64,000 bases of DNA, taken from assembly GCA_965278945.1 (NCBI GenBank), contig OZ257128.1:1798001-1862000 (forward strand), read 5' to 3'. The position numbers and the translations under genes were made by a program. This document shows, piece after piece, positions 24,331 to 33,495 of this stretch (position 1 is the first letter of the stretch; each line of letters opens with the position of its first letter). The notes beneath the pieces were generated by a model. It had not been told where the DNA came from and ran no database searches. It saw nothing but the letters and a program-made list of their open reading frames with translations. Source of the DNA: UBA10649 sp965278945. Its GTDB lineage: Bacteria > Actinomycetota > Actinomycetes > S36-B12.

Positions 24331-25779
24331 CTAGCTCTCGAGGGAGGCCATCACGTGCTTGATGCGCGTGTAGTCCTCGAACCCGTACATCGACAGGTCC
24401 TTGCCGTAGCCGGAGTGCTTGAAGCCGCCGTGCGGCATCTCGGCGACGAGCGGGATGTGCGTGTTGATCCACACGCAGCCGAAGTCCAGGTACTTCGACA
24501 TCCGCATCGCGCGGCCAAAGTCCTTGGTCCACACCGATGACGCCAGGCCGTACGGCACGCCGTTCGCCCAGGCCAGCGCCTCGGCCTCGTCGGTGAACCG
24601 CTGGATCGTGACGACCGGACCGAAGATCTCGTTCTGGATCATCTCATCGTCCTGGCGAAGATCCGCGACGACCGTTGGCTCCACGTAGAAACCTCGATCG
24701 CCCTGGCGGACTCCACCGGTCGTGACCTGCGCGTGCGACGGGGCGCGCTCGATGAACCCGAGAACGCGCTCAAGCTGCCCGGCGTTGTTCACCGGCGGCA
24801 CGAGCGCCTCTCCGCTCGGGCCGTCCGCGAAGGTCGTCGCGGTGGCCTTCGCCGCATCGGTCATCGCAGACACGAAATCGTCGTAGATCCCCTTGCCGAC
24901 GATCATGCGAGTCGCGGCCGTGCAGTCCTGTCCGGCGTTGAAGTACCCGGCCACGGCCAGCCATTCCGCTGCGGCCTCGATGTCGGCGTCGTCGAAGATC
25001 ACGACCGGGGCCTTACCGCCGAGTTCCAGGTGGACGCGCTTGAGGTCGCGCGCTGCGGTCTCGGCAACCTGCATGCCTGCCCTGACCGAGCCGGTGATCG
25101 ACACCATCTGCGGAGTCGGATGCTCGATCAGCGCGCGGCCGGTGTCGCGATCACCGCACACGACGTTCATGACGCCGGGCGGCAGTGCGCCCGACTCGGC
25201 GATGATCTCGGCCATGCGCACGGTCGATACCGGGGTGGTGTCGCTCGGCTTGATGACGACGGTGTTGCCCGCCGCGATTGCCGGTGCCCACTTCCACACG
25301 GCCATCATCATCGGGTAGTTCCATGGCGTCACCTGGCCGATGACGCCCACCGGCTCGCGCCGGATGATCGACGTGAAGCCCGCCGAGTACTCCCCCGCCG
25401 AGCGTCCCTCAAGAACGCGGGCTGCGCCGGCGAAGAACCGAATCTGGTCGATCATCGGCGGGACCTCTTCGACCGCCGTGACCGGGATGGGCTTGCCGGT
25501 GTTCTCGCTCTCCAGCGCGACCAGCTCGTCGGCATGCGCCTCGAGGGCGTCGGCGATGGTGAGCAGCGCGCGCTGTCGCTCGGAAGGGGTGCTGTCGCGC
25601 CAGCCCTGGAAGGCACTCGACGCCGCTCGGTAGGCGAGGTCCACGTCGGCCGCGCTGGACACCGCCGCGGTCGCGAAGACCTCACCGGTCGACGGGTTAA
25701 CCAGGTCGCTCGTCGCGCCGTCGATAGTGTCGACGCTCTCGCCGCCCACGAAGTTGCGAATCGTCCGCTTGTCGCTCAC
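24331..25779 (-). CDS. patD: Gamma-aminobutyraldehyde dehydrogenase (PatD-like)
   Basis: NAD-dependent aldehyde dehydrogenase of 482 residues, oxidising 4-aminobutanal (1-pyrroline) to GABA. Catalytic residues are intact: E252 in HLELGGKAP and C286 in GQDCTAATR, with the cofactor segments TPWNYP and ITGSVRAG. PatD/betaine-aldehyde dehydrogenases are close relatives. Divergent Lrp and class III aminotransferase genes and the nearby polyamine importer favour aminobutyraldehyde, and the C5 homologue from cadaverine is also possible. Start 25779; the promoter region to the Lrp gene holds three GCGAAATC elements. Confidence 0.88.
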   Translation of the reverse strand: MSDKRTIRNFVGGESVDTIDGATSDLVNPSTGEVFATAAVSSAADVDLAYRAASSAFQGWRDSTPSERQRALLTIADALEAHADELVALESENTGKPIPVTAVEEVPPMIDQIRFFAGAARVLEGRSAGEYSAGFTSIIRREPVGVIGQVTPWNYPMMMAVWKWAPAIAAGNTVVIKPSDTTPVSTVRMAEIIAESGALPPGVMNVVCGDRDTGRALIEHPTPQMVSITGSVRAGMQVAETAARDLKRVHLELGGKAPVVIFDDADIEAAAEWLAVAGYFNAGQDCTAATRMIVGKGIYDDFVSAMTDAAKATATTFADGPSGEALVPPVNNAGQLERVLGFIERAPSHAQVTTGGVRQGDRGFYVEPTVVADLRQDDEMIQNEIFGPVVTIQRFTDEAEALAWANGVPYGLASSVWTKDFGRAMRMSKYLDFGCVWINTHIPLVAEMPHGGFKHSGYGKDLSMYGFEDYTRIKHVMASLES

Positions 25780-25828
25780 GCCACTGCCTCCATCGGTTGT
25801 CCGGTACGTCCGAGCCTAGTAGTCGGAC

Positions 25829-25900
25829 TGCGAAATCTGCGTGGATTGTCCCCGTGTGATGCGGATTTCGTAGCAGTTGTGTCGCTGCGCTGCGAAATCA
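25829..25900. promoter_or_regulatory. Three GCGAAATC elements, candidate Lrp operator
   Basis: TGCGAAATC occurs at 25829-25837 and 25891-25899, and its inverse GATTTCG at 25864-25870, inside the 150 bp between divergent patD and the Lrp-type regulator gene. The first two form an inverted repeat (CGAAATCtGC/GCgGATTTCG). Spacings of about 30 bp are near three helical turns, fitting an oligomeric regulator such as Lrp/AsnC. Ownership by the adjacent regulator is inferred. Confidence 0.45.
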
Positions 25901-25929
25901 CTTGCATGTTGTCGTTAGTCTGGAGCATT

Positions 25930-26412
25930 ATGGCAGTCATGCCGGCCCGTGAGCGCGTCCCGAGCACACCCCTCGACGATGTCTCGAAGGCAATCATCGA
26001 CCAACTGCAGCAGGATGGTCGTCGCCCGTACGCGACGATCGGCAAGGCCGTGGGGCTGTCCGAGGCCGCGGTGCGCCAACGCGTGCAGCGACTGCAGGAG
26101 TCCGGCGTCATCCAGATCGTCGCCGTGACCGACCCCATGCAGGTCGGGTTCGCGCGCGCGGCCATGGTCGGCATCAAGGTCTCCGGCGATGTCGACGTCG
26201 TCGCGGACAAGCTCGAGGCGATGGCCGAGGTCGACTACCTCGTCATCTGCGCCGGGCGGTACGACATCCTCGCCGAGCTCGTGGCCGAGGACGACGAGCA
26301 CCTGCTCGAGATCACGAACGGGCGCATTCGCGCCATCCCGGAGGTCCGGTCTACTGAGACCTTCGTCTATCTGAAGCTGCGCAAGCAGATCTACACCTGG
26401 GGAACACGATGA
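25930..26412 (+). CDS. Lrp/AsnC-family transcriptional regulator
   Basis: Feast/famine regulator of 160 residues. Residues 16-75 form the AsnC-type helix-turn-helix (DDVSKAIIDQLQQDGRRPYA, then GLSEAAVRQRVQRLQESGVI); residues ~80-155 form the ligand-binding RAM domain. The ATG at 25930 has GGAG 4 bp upstream; ATG 25939 is an alternative. It overlaps the aminotransferase gene by ATGA and is divergent from patD, so it probably controls the amine-degradation genes on both sides in response to an amino acid or amine. Confidence 0.93.
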   Translation: MAVMPARERVPSTPLDDVSKAIIDQLQQDGRRPYATIGKAVGLSEAAVRQRVQRLQESGVIQIVAVTDPMQVGFARAAMVGIKVSGDVDVVADKLEAMAEVDYLVICAGRYDILAELVAEDDEHLLEITNGRIRAIPEVRSTETFVYLKLRKQIYTWGTR

Positions 26413-27812
26413 CCACGACTCCGCAGCACGTGACCGAGCCCGGACCTGACTCACTCGCGGATAGGGCTCGCGATCACCTGTGGATGCACTTCACTCGCCA
26501 CTCTGGCTATTACGACGGTGGAGGCGACGTCCCCATCATCGTCCGGGGCGACGGCGCATACGTCTGGGACGACAAGGGCAAGCGCTACTTCGACGGACTG
26601 TCGGGGCTGTTCACCGTGCAGGCCGGCCACGGTCGCAAGGAACTCGCGGCCGCAGCGGCCAAGCAGGCAGAGGAACTCGCCTTCTTTCCCATCTGGTCAT
26701 ACGCGCACCCGCGCGCGATCGAGCTCGCCGAGCGCCTGGCGCACTACGCTCCCGGCGACCTGAACCGCGTCTTCTTCACCACCAGCGGCGGCGAGGCCGT
26801 CGAGACCGCGTGGAAGCTCGCCAAGCAGTACTTCAAGCTCACCGGCAAGCCCACGAAGTACAAGGTCATCAGCCGCAGCATCGCGTACCACGGCACGCCA
26901 CAGGGCGCGCTGTCGATCACGGGCATCCCCGATGCCAAGATCCCGTTCGAGCCGCTGGTGCCTGGCGGCGTCAAGGTGCCCAACACGAACTTCTATCGCG
27001 CGCCCGAGGAGTACCGCCACGACGAGAAGGCCTTCGGCGTGTGGGCTGCCGATCGGATCGCCGAGGCGATCGAGTTCGAGGGCGCGGACAGCGTTGCGGC
27101 CGTGTTCCTCGAGCCCGTGCAGAACAGTGGCGGATGCTTCCCGCCGCCCCCCGGATACCTCGAGCGCGTGCGAGAGATCTGCGATCGGTACGACGTGCTG
27201 ATGGTCGCGGACGAGACCATCACATCGTTCGGCCGCATCGGCGAGATGTTCGCGATGACGCGCTTCGGCGTGACGCCCGACATCATCACGTGCGCCAAGG
27301 GCATGACGTCGGGCTACTCACCGCTCGGCGCGATGATCACCAACGATCGGCTGTTCGAGCCCTTCAAGCACGGGACGACGACATTCCTCCACGGCTACAC
27401 GTGGGGTGGGCATCCCGTGTCCGCCGCCGTCGCACTGGCAAACCTGGACATCTTCGAGCGAGAGGGACTCAACGCTCACGTGCGCGAGAACGAGGGTGCC
27501 TTCCGGCGCACGCTGGAGAAGCTGCACGACCTGCCGATCGTCGGCGACGTGCGCGGTGCTGGTTACTTCTACGGGATCGAACTGGTCAAGGACAAGAACA
27601 CCCGCGAGACGTTCAACGACGACGAGGCCGAGCGCCTGCTGCGCGGCTTCTTGTCGAAGGCGCTTTTCGATGCCGGGCTGTACTGCCGCGCCGACGATCG
27701 TGGCGATCCCGTCGTGCAGCTGGCGCCGCCGCTCATCATCGGCCAGCCGGAGTTCGACGAGATCGAGCAGATCCTGCGCTCGGTTCTCACGGAGGCTTGG
27801 ACGATCCTGTGA
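26409..27812 (+). CDS. Class III aminotransferase (putrescine/cadaverine/beta-alanine:pyruvate type)
   Basis: PLP-dependent omega-aminotransferase of 467 residues. It has the FFTTSGGEAVETAWKLAKQY cofactor segment, VADETITSFGR with the PLP aspartate, and TCAKGMTSGYSP with Schiff-base lysine K297. This SpuC-like group moves the terminal amino group of diamines or beta-alanine to pyruvate. Overlaps with the Lrp gene (ATGA) and the next gene (GTGA) show a tight operon. With PatD it would turn putrescine into GABA; a beta-alanine role in the pyrimidine route is the main alternative. Confidence 0.9.
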   Translation: MTTTPQHVTEPGPDSLADRARDHLWMHFTRHSGYYDGGGDVPIIVRGDGAYVWDDKGKRYFDGLSGLFTVQAGHGRKELAAAAAKQAEELAFFPIWSYAHPRAIELAERLAHYAPGDLNRVFFTTSGGEAVETAWKLAKQYFKLTGKPTKYKVISRSIAYHGTPQGALSITGIPDAKIPFEPLVPGGVKVPNTNFYRAPEEYRHDEKAFGVWAADRIAEAIEFEGADSVAAVFLEPVQNSGGCFPPPPGYLERVREICDRYDVLMVADETITSFGRIGEMFAMTRFGVTPDIITCAKGMTSGYSPLGAMITNDRLFEPFKHGTTTFLHGYTWGGHPVSAAVALANLDIFEREGLNAHVRENEGAFRRTLEKLHDLPIVGDVRGAGYFYGIELVKDKNTRETFNDDEAERLLRGFLSKALFDAGLYCRADDRGDPVVQLAPPLIIGQPEFDEIEQILRSVLTEAWTIL

Positions 27813-28480
27813 CGGTCGGCTCCTCTCCCGGATCAACCGATCGCACGCGCATACGGCGTATCCCCGATCGGGCCGTCACCGAGACTGCGGCACTGCACGC
27901 GGTGCTCGATGCCGGTCTGGTCGCGCACATCGCGGTCGTTGACGAGGGCCAGCCATTCGTCCTCCCGGTGGGCTATGCCCGACGCGGAGACGAGGTCATC
28001 TTCCACGGTTCGACCGGGTCGAGGCTGATGCGCGCGCTCGCCGCGGGAGCCCCCACCTGTCTCACCGTCACCCTCCTCGACGGCATGGTGCTCGCGCGCA
28101 GTGCATTCGAGTCGAGCATGAACTATCGAAGCGTCATGGTGTTCGGCGTCGCGCGACGACTCGAGGGCGATGACGAGCTCGATGCCCTTCGCCACGTCTC
28201 CGATCACCTCCTGCCGGGACGATGGTCGGACATCAGACCGCCGTCACCCAAGGAGCGCGCCGCGACGATGACCCTTGCTCTGTCGCTCGACGAGAGCTCG
28301 GTGAAGATCCGCACGGGCGGACCCGAGGACGATCCGGCCGACCTCGCCGATCCTCGATACGCCTCGATCTGGGGAGGCCACGTCCCCCTGTCCGAGTCCT
28401 TCGGATCGCCCGTCGCCGACGAGCACTGCGTCGCTCCGGACGTGATCCCGGCGTATGTCTTTGACTGGCAACGTCATTGA
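27809..28480 (+). CDS. Pyridoxamine 5'-phosphate oxidase-like flavin-binding protein
   Basis: The 223-residue product resembles the split-barrel PNPOx-like family (Pyridox_ox_2 type). Visible segments are the start VLDAGLVAHIAVVDEGQPFVLPVGYAR, the FHGSTGSRLMRAL segment and the YRSVMVFGVARRLEGDDE strand. Most such proteins bind FMN, F420 or heme, and the catalytic role here is unknown. GTG 27809 overlaps the aminotransferase stop (GTGA), and its stop overlaps the next gene (TTGA). A role in PLP supply or repair for the adjacent aminotransferase is possible but unproven. Confidence 0.85.
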   Translation: MTVGSSPGSTDRTRIRRIPDRAVTETAALHAVLDAGLVAHIAVVDEGQPFVLPVGYARRGDEVIFHGSTGSRLMRALAAGAPTCLTVTLLDGMVLARSAFESSMNYRSVMVFGVARRLEGDDELDALRHVSDHLLPGRWSDIRPPSPKERAATMTLALSLDESSVKIRTGGPEDDPADLADPRYASIWGGHVPLSESFGSPVADEHCVAPDVIPAYVFDWQRH

Positions 28481-29862
28481 GCGATGACCTGAGCTCGCTG
28501 TCGTTGTGGTGGGACACCCTTCCCGCCGACCTTCGCGCACCCGTGGGCACGCCACTGACGGGCGACACCAGCGCCGACGTCGCCATCGTGGGCGCCGGGT
28601 ACACCGGTCTGTGGACCGCGTACTACCTGGCCAAGGCCGACCCGAACCTGCGCATCGTCATCGTCGAGGCTGAGCAGGCCGGCTTTGGAGCCAGCGGACG
28701 CAATGGCGGCTGGGCCTCGGCACTGTTCCCGGTCGGCCTCGACGCGCTCGCGCGCCAGTCCTCGCGCGCGGAGGCCATCCGCATGACCCGGACGATGAAC
28801 GACACGGTCGACGAGATCGGCGCCGTCGCGCAGTCCGAGGGATGGGACATCGGCTGGCACAAGGGCGGGACGGTCGTGCTCGCCCGAACGGCGCTGCAGT
28901 GGCAGGCGGCCCAGGATGAGATCGCCGGACTTCGGGAGTGGGGCTTCGGATCCGACGATGCCCGCCTGCTCGATCGCGATGACGCGCTGAAGATGGCCGC
29001 TGCCACTGACGTGCTCGGCGGGACCTTCACGCCCCACTGCGCGGTCATCCAGCCCGCCCGGCTGGTCCGTCACCTCGCCCGATCGGTGGCTGCGGCCGGG
29101 GTCACCATCTATGAGCACACCCCCGCCACGGCGATCGAGCCAGGGATCGTGCGCACCGCGCACGGAAGCGTGCGCGCGGAGATCGTCGTCCGGGCGACCG
29201 AGGGGTACACGCGGACGCTCAAGGGTCAGGTGCGCACGCTTGCGCCCGTCTACTCGCTCATGCTCGCTACCGAACCGCTTCCGCCCGACCTGTGGGATCG
29301 CATCGGCCTGTCCGCCCGACCGACCTTCAGCGATGGCCGCCACCTGATCATCTACGGCCAGCGCACCACCGACGGGCGACTCGCCTTCGGCGGACGCGGT
29401 GCGCCGTATCACTTCGGCTCTCGCATCCATGCCGATCAGGACCGCAATCCCTCCGTGCACAAGGCGCTCTGGGCGACAGTCGTCGACCTGTTTCCCGCAT
29501 TGCGCGACGCCGCCGTGACACACACGTGGGGCGGACCGCTCGGAATCTCCCGGGACTGGTGGGCCTCATGCGGCCTCGACCGCTCGACCGGAGTGGCCTG
29601 GGCGGGCGGCTACGTCGGCGACGGCGTCGGCACCACGAATCTTGCCGGTCGCACCCTGGCCGACCTCATCACCGGGCGCGAGACCGATCTGACCACACTG
29701 CCCTGGGTCAATCACCGGTCGCCGCGATGGGAGCCCGAGCCGTTGCGGTGGCTCGGGACCAACGTCGGCCTTCGCGTGATGACCAGCGCGGACGACGTCG
29801 AGGCGCGAACCGGCCGACCTTCTCGACGCGCGGGCATCTTCGCGAAGCGAATGGGCCACTAA
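28477..29862 (+). CDS. FAD-dependent amine oxidase (DAO/PuuB-like)
   Basis: Flavoprotein of 461 residues in the D-amino-acid oxidase/PuuB group. The Rossmann motif GAGYTG is at 39-44 with the ribose-binding acidic residue in IVIVEAEQAGFGASGRNGGW. The C-terminal GGPLGISRDWWASCG and VGDGVGTTNLAGRTLADLI segments are typical. Likely oxidises an amine or N-substituted amino acid such as a gamma-glutamyl polyamine; no glutamylpolyamine synthetase is in the window. The TTG start overlaps the previous stop (TTGA); no better start exists. It ends the operon that begins with the Lrp gene. Confidence 0.88.
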   Translation: MSDDLSSLSLWWDTLPADLRAPVGTPLTGDTSADVAIVGAGYTGLWTAYYLAKADPNLRIVIVEAEQAGFGASGRNGGWASALFPVGLDALARQSSRAEAIRMTRTMNDTVDEIGAVAQSEGWDIGWHKGGTVVLARTALQWQAAQDEIAGLREWGFGSDDARLLDRDDALKMAAATDVLGGTFTPHCAVIQPARLVRHLARSVAAAGVTIYEHTPATAIEPGIVRTAHGSVRAEIVVRATEGYTRTLKGQVRTLAPVYSLMLATEPLPPDLWDRIGLSARPTFSDGRHLIIYGQRTTDGRLAFGGRGAPYHFGSRIHADQDRNPSVHKALWATVVDLFPALRDAAVTHTWGGPLGISRDWWASCGLDRSTGVAWAGGYVGDGVGTTNLAGRTLADLITGRETDLTTLPWVNHRSPRWEPEPLRWLGTNVGLRVMTSADDVEARTGRPSRRAGIFAKRMGH

Positions 29863-29874
29863 CCACCACGTGGA

Positions 29875-30879
29875 TCAGCCGGAGCGTCGTTCCATGAACT
29901 CAAGTCGATTGCCGAACGGGTCGGTCGCGTAGAACCGGTCGAACCCGGGGAATAGGTCGTCGGCCTCGGTGGCGATGCCAGCGTCGCGCAAGCGAGTCGC
30001 CCACTCGCCGAGCCCGACTACCTCGATACCCGGATGCGCCTTGCGTGCCGCAGTGAACTGCGTTTCGACGCCAAGGTGGACCTCTAGTCCGCCACCACGG
30101 AACCAGCACCCGCCACGCGCGGCGAGCGCGGGCGGCTTCTCGAGTTCCGTCATGCCCAGGACGTCTCCCCAGAAAGCACGGCACGCGTCCTCACCGCCGG
30201 GCGGGATCGCCAACTGAACATGATGCAGGCGAGTGAGCAGAGCCGCTGTCGCAGCGAGCGGGTTGGGCCGCGCCGGGCCCGTGCGAGTGAGCACGCTGGT
30301 GTCGCGGTGCGCGAACGGTTCGTCCTGCCCCAGCACGTCGAGCATCGTCACCTGCTCGTAGGCCCACGTGCCGTCGGTGCCGATCCGGATGGTGATCTCC
30401 CATGACGAGGTGTGGAACGCCTCGTCGAGGAACGGGTTCGTGGAGATGCCGAAGTGCGGATCCCCGGCGGTCGCACGCAGGGTGAAGACCGTGTCGTCGA
30501 CGCCGACCGTTCCCCCCGCCATCGCGACCTGGCCGCGCGGGATCGCGAGCGTCATGATCACCGTGGACGATGCCGGCTCCCACAGCAGGAAGCCCACCTG
30601 CTCATGGAACATCTCGACCTCGCCCGGCTTGACGATGTGCTGGTGGTACCGAAGTCCGTAGAAGCGCTGAGGTCCGTTGGTTTGCGGGTCGATCGGCTGC
30701 AGGTCGAAGGTCTCGATGTACGCGTTGGTCTCCGGTCCGAAGATCTGCGGGTGGACGTCGATGCCGTCGGTCCCTCGCCAAGTACCCGCGAGCGGCGTGA
30801 GCGGGCCGAGGTTCGCGAGCGTGTCGTCGCTGCCCTCCGCCTCGGTGAAGATGTCGTTCGAGAACGGAACAGCTGTCAT
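29875..30879 (-). CDS. Nitrobindin-like beta-barrel domain fused to a VOC (glyoxalase) domain
   Basis: A 334-residue two-domain protein. Residues ~20-205 look like the FABP-like heme-binding barrel (nitrobindin/THAP4 type): PLAGTWRGTDG near the start, YHQHIVKPGEVEMFHEQVGFLLWEP in the middle. Residues ~215-334 are a vicinal-oxygen-chelate domain with candidate ligands H in RLHHVQLAI, H in LEVHLGV and E in RLEFMERR, ending with the usual DPFGNRLEFM. The function of the fusion is unknown. The ATG at 30879 overlaps the upstream dehydrogenase stop (ATGA), so it belongs to the CoA-transferase/GcdH operon. Confidence 0.75.
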   Translation of the reverse strand: MTAVPFSNDIFTEAEGSDDTLANLGPLTPLAGTWRGTDGIDVHPQIFGPETNAYIETFDLQPIDPQTNGPQRFYGLRYHQHIVKPGEVEMFHEQVGFLLWEPASSTVIMTLAIPRGQVAMAGGTVGVDDTVFTLRATAGDPHFGISTNPFLDEAFHTSSWEITIRIGTDGTWAYEQVTMLDVLGQDEPFAHRDTSVLTRTGPARPNPLAATAALLTRLHHVQLAIPPGGEDACRAFWGDVLGMTELEKPPALAARGGCWFRGGGLEVHLGVETQFTAARKAHPGIEVVGLGEWATRLRDAGIATEADDLFPGFDRFYATDPFGNRLEFMERRSG

Positions 30880-32321
30880 GTCGGCTTCCCCGGAGCGGTG
30901 TAGGCGGTCTTGGTGGTCGTGAAGAACTCGATGGCGGCCGTGCCCTGTTCGCGCGGTCCGTAACTGCTGTCGCCCCGGCCGCCGAACGGGACGTGGAAGT
31001 CGACGCCCGCGGTGGGCAGGTTGACCATGACCATGCCCGCCTTGGAGTTGCGACGGAAGTGCGCGGCCTCGGCGAGGTCTTGGGTGCAGATGCCTGCAGA
31101 CAGGTTCATCGTGCTGGCGTTCGCCGCGTCGAGCGCAGAGGCGTAGTCGTCGACACGGACAACAGAGACGACAGGCCCGAAGACCTCCTCCCGGTTGATG
31201 GTGTCGTCGATGCCGGTGCCAAGGACGAGCGCGGGCGCCAGGTAATGGCCCGCGCCGTCGAGGCGATCGCCGCCGACGACGTCGGCGCCCTCGGCGCGCG
31301 CGACATCGAGATAGCGCAGGTCCTGCTCCATCTGGCTGGTGTCGACGACAGGTCCCATGTCGATTCCCGCACTGCGCGCGTCACCGACCTGCCACGTCGA
31401 CAGCCGCAGGCGGATCGCGTCGACGAGTTCGTCGTGGATGTCGTCGGTGGCGATGAGGATGGACGATGCTGTGCAGCGCTGACCGGTTGACCCGAAGCCG
31501 CCCTGCACGACGGCGTCGACTGCGACGTCCAGGCTCGAATTGCCGGTGACGACGATCGGGTTCTTTCCCCCGAGTTCGAGCTGCGCCTTCGCCCCGTGCC
31601 CGACCGCCACGGCGAGAACCCCGCGCCCGGTCTCCACCGACCCGGTGAAGGTGACTGCGGACACCGATGTGTGCCCGGTGAGAACCGGTCCGACAACCGA
31701 TCCTCGACCGAGAACGAGGTTCAGCACGCCGGGTGGCAGGCCGGCTCGGTTGAGGATGTCGGCGAGCTCCCATGCGGACGCGGGAACGAGGTCAGCGGGC
31801 TTGAACACGACCGTGTTGCCGAACGCGAGAGCCGGGGCGATCTTCCACGCCGGGATCGCGATTGGGAAGTTCCACGGCGTGATGACCGACACCACCCCGA
31901 CCGGCTCGCGGGTGACAGTGATCTCGATGCCCGGGCGCACCGAGTCGAGGGCCTGGCCGTGCGGCTGCAGCGCGGCGCCGGCGTAGTACTTGAGGATCTG
32001 CGCGGCGCGGATCACCTCACCGCGCGCCTCCGGCAGCGTCTTGCCCTCCTCGCGCGCGAGGAGGTCGCCGAGCTCGTCGGCCCGGGCGATGATCTCGGTG
32101 CCGGCGCGGTCGAGCACCTCCGCGCGCTGCCACGGCGTGGTGCGCGACCACGATCCGAACGCCGAGGCCGCCGACTCGACCGCGGCCCCTGCGAGAGCCG
32201 CATCGGCCAGGTGCACCTCCGCGACCGTGTCGGACGTGTCGGACGGATTCATGTCCGCACGCACGTCGCCACCGGGGACGGCGGCGCCGTCGATGATCGA
32301 CGTCAGCACGCGGACGGTCAT
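30876..32321 (-). CDS. Aldehyde dehydrogenase (semialdehyde type)
   Basis: NAD(P)-dependent dehydrogenase of 481 residues with E249 in AQLELGGKNP, C283 in GSTGQRCTASS, and cofactor segments TPWNFP and FTGSVETGR. The REEGKTLPEARGEVIRAAQI stretch resembles 2-oxoglutarate-semialdehyde and related dehydrogenases. In this operon a glutarate or succinate semialdehyde substrate fits best. The ATG at 32321 overlaps the acyl-CoA dehydrogenase stop (ATGA), which sets the start; open frame upstream is an antisense-like extension. Confidence 0.88.
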   Translation of the reverse strand: MTVRVLTSIIDGAAVPGGDVRADMNPSDTSDTVAEVHLADAALAGAAVESAASAFGSWSRTTPWQRAEVLDRAGTEIIARADELGDLLAREEGKTLPEARGEVIRAAQILKYYAGAALQPHGQALDSVRPGIEITVTREPVGVVSVITPWNFPIAIPAWKIAPALAFGNTVVFKPADLVPASAWELADILNRAGLPPGVLNLVLGRGSVVGPVLTGHTSVSAVTFTGSVETGRGVLAVAVGHGAKAQLELGGKNPIVVTGNSSLDVAVDAVVQGGFGSTGQRCTASSILIATDDIHDELVDAIRLRLSTWQVGDARSAGIDMGPVVDTSQMEQDLRYLDVARAEGADVVGGDRLDGAGHYLAPALVLGTGIDDTINREEVFGPVVSVVRVDDYASALDAANASTMNLSAGICTQDLAEAAHFRRNSKAGMVMVNLPTAGVDFHVPFGGRGDSSYGPREQGTAAIEFFTTTKTAYTAPGKPT

Positions 32322-33493
32322 CGGTAGGCCGCGATCCCGGTGAGCGCCTCGCCCACGACGAGGGTGTGCATTTCGTTGGTGCCCTCGTAGGTGAGGACGG
32401 ACTCGAGGTTGTTCATGTGCCGGATCACGGGGTACTCCAGCGTGATGCCGTTGCCGCCGAGGATCCCGCGGCACTCGCGGGCGATCGCGATCGCCTCGCG
32501 CGCGTTGTTGAGCTTGCCGACGGACACCTGCTCGGGCCGCAGCAGGTGCTGGTCCTTCAAGCGGCCCAGGTGCAGCGCGAGCAGCATGCCCTTGCCCAGT
32601 TCGAGGGCCATGTCGGCGAGCTTCTTCTGCGTCAGCTGGAATCCCGCGATCGGCCTGTCGAACTGGATCCGCGAGGTGCTGTAGTCGATCGCCGTGGTCA
32701 GGGAGTCGCGCGCCGCGCCCATGGTTCCGAACACGATCCCGAACCGCGCCTCGTTCAGGCACGACAACGGCCCGCGCAGTCCCTTGACCTCAGGCAGCAC
32801 CGCATCCGCAGGCAGCCGCAGGTCGGTGAACACCAGCTCGCTGGTCACCGAGGCGCGCAGCGACATCTTCTTGTGGATCTCCCGCGCGCTGAACCCAGCC
32901 GAGTCCGTCGGCACCACGAACCCGCGCACCCCGTCATCGGTCTGCGCCCACACCACCGCGACATCGGCGACATTGCCATTGGTGATCCACATCTTCGAGC
33001 CATTCAGCACCCAGTCATCGCCGTCGCGGCGAGCGTTCGTGAGCATCCCCGCCGGATTCGACCCGAAGTCCGGCTCGGTCAGCCCGAAGCACCCGATCAG
33101 TTCCCCCGCCGCCATCCCCGGGAGCCACTGCTGCTTGTGCTCCTCGGAGCCGAACGCGTGGATCGCGAACATCGCCAGCGACCCCTGAACACTGACGAGC
33201 GACCTGATACCCGAGTCCCCCGCCTCCAGCTCGGTGCACGCCAGCCCGTACGCCACCGCCGATGTCCCCTGGCAGCCGTAGCCCTCCAGGTGCATGCCCA
33301 GCACCCCCAAGGACCCCAGCTCGCGCGCCAGCTCCCGCGCGGGAATACGACCCTCGTCGAACCAGTCCGCGATGCTCGGCTTGATCCGGTCGTCGACGAA
33401 CGCACGGACGACGTCTCTGATCGAACGCTCCTCCTCGCTCAGCAACCCGTCAATGGCAAACAGGTCGAACGGCGACTGCGCAGAAACAGGCAT
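32318..33493 (-). CDS. Glutaryl-CoA dehydrogenase-like acyl-CoA dehydrogenase
   Basis: FAD-dependent acyl-CoA dehydrogenase of 391 residues. Signature segments are GCFGLTEPDFGSNP, KMWITNG, RIQFDRPIAGFQLTQKKLADM and YEGTNEMHTLVVG, where the glutamate of YEGTNE is the catalytic base. This pattern is characteristic of glutaryl-CoA dehydrogenase, which makes crotonyl-CoA and CO2. ATG 33493 has GGAG 5 bp upstream; GTG 33499, overlapping the GntR stop, is an alternative adding two residues. Presence of a class III CoA-transferase upstream supports a glutarate route. Confidence 0.88.
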   Translation of the reverse strand: MPVSAQSPFDLFAIDGLLSEEERSIRDVVRAFVDDRIKPSIADWFDEGRIPARELARELGSLGVLGMHLEGYGCQGTSAVAYGLACTELEAGDSGIRSLVSVQGSLAMFAIHAFGSEEHKQQWLPGMAAGELIGCFGLTEPDFGSNPAGMLTNARRDGDDWVLNGSKMWITNGNVADVAVVWAQTDDGVRGFVVPTDSAGFSAREIHKKMSLRASVTSELVFTDLRLPADAVLPEVKGLRGPLSCLNEARFGIVFGTMGAARDSLTTAIDYSTSRIQFDRPIAGFQLTQKKLADMALELGKGMLLALHLGRLKDQHLLRPEQVSVGKLNNAREAIAIARECRGILGGNGITLEYPVIRHMNNLESVLTYEGTNEMHTLVVGEALTGIAAYR

Positions 33494-33495
33494 CT

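Noticed and set aside
24331..25779. Betaine-aldehyde dehydrogenase
   Set aside because: Motifs alone do not separate it from PatD; no choline oxidation genes are near, whereas amine catabolism genes are.
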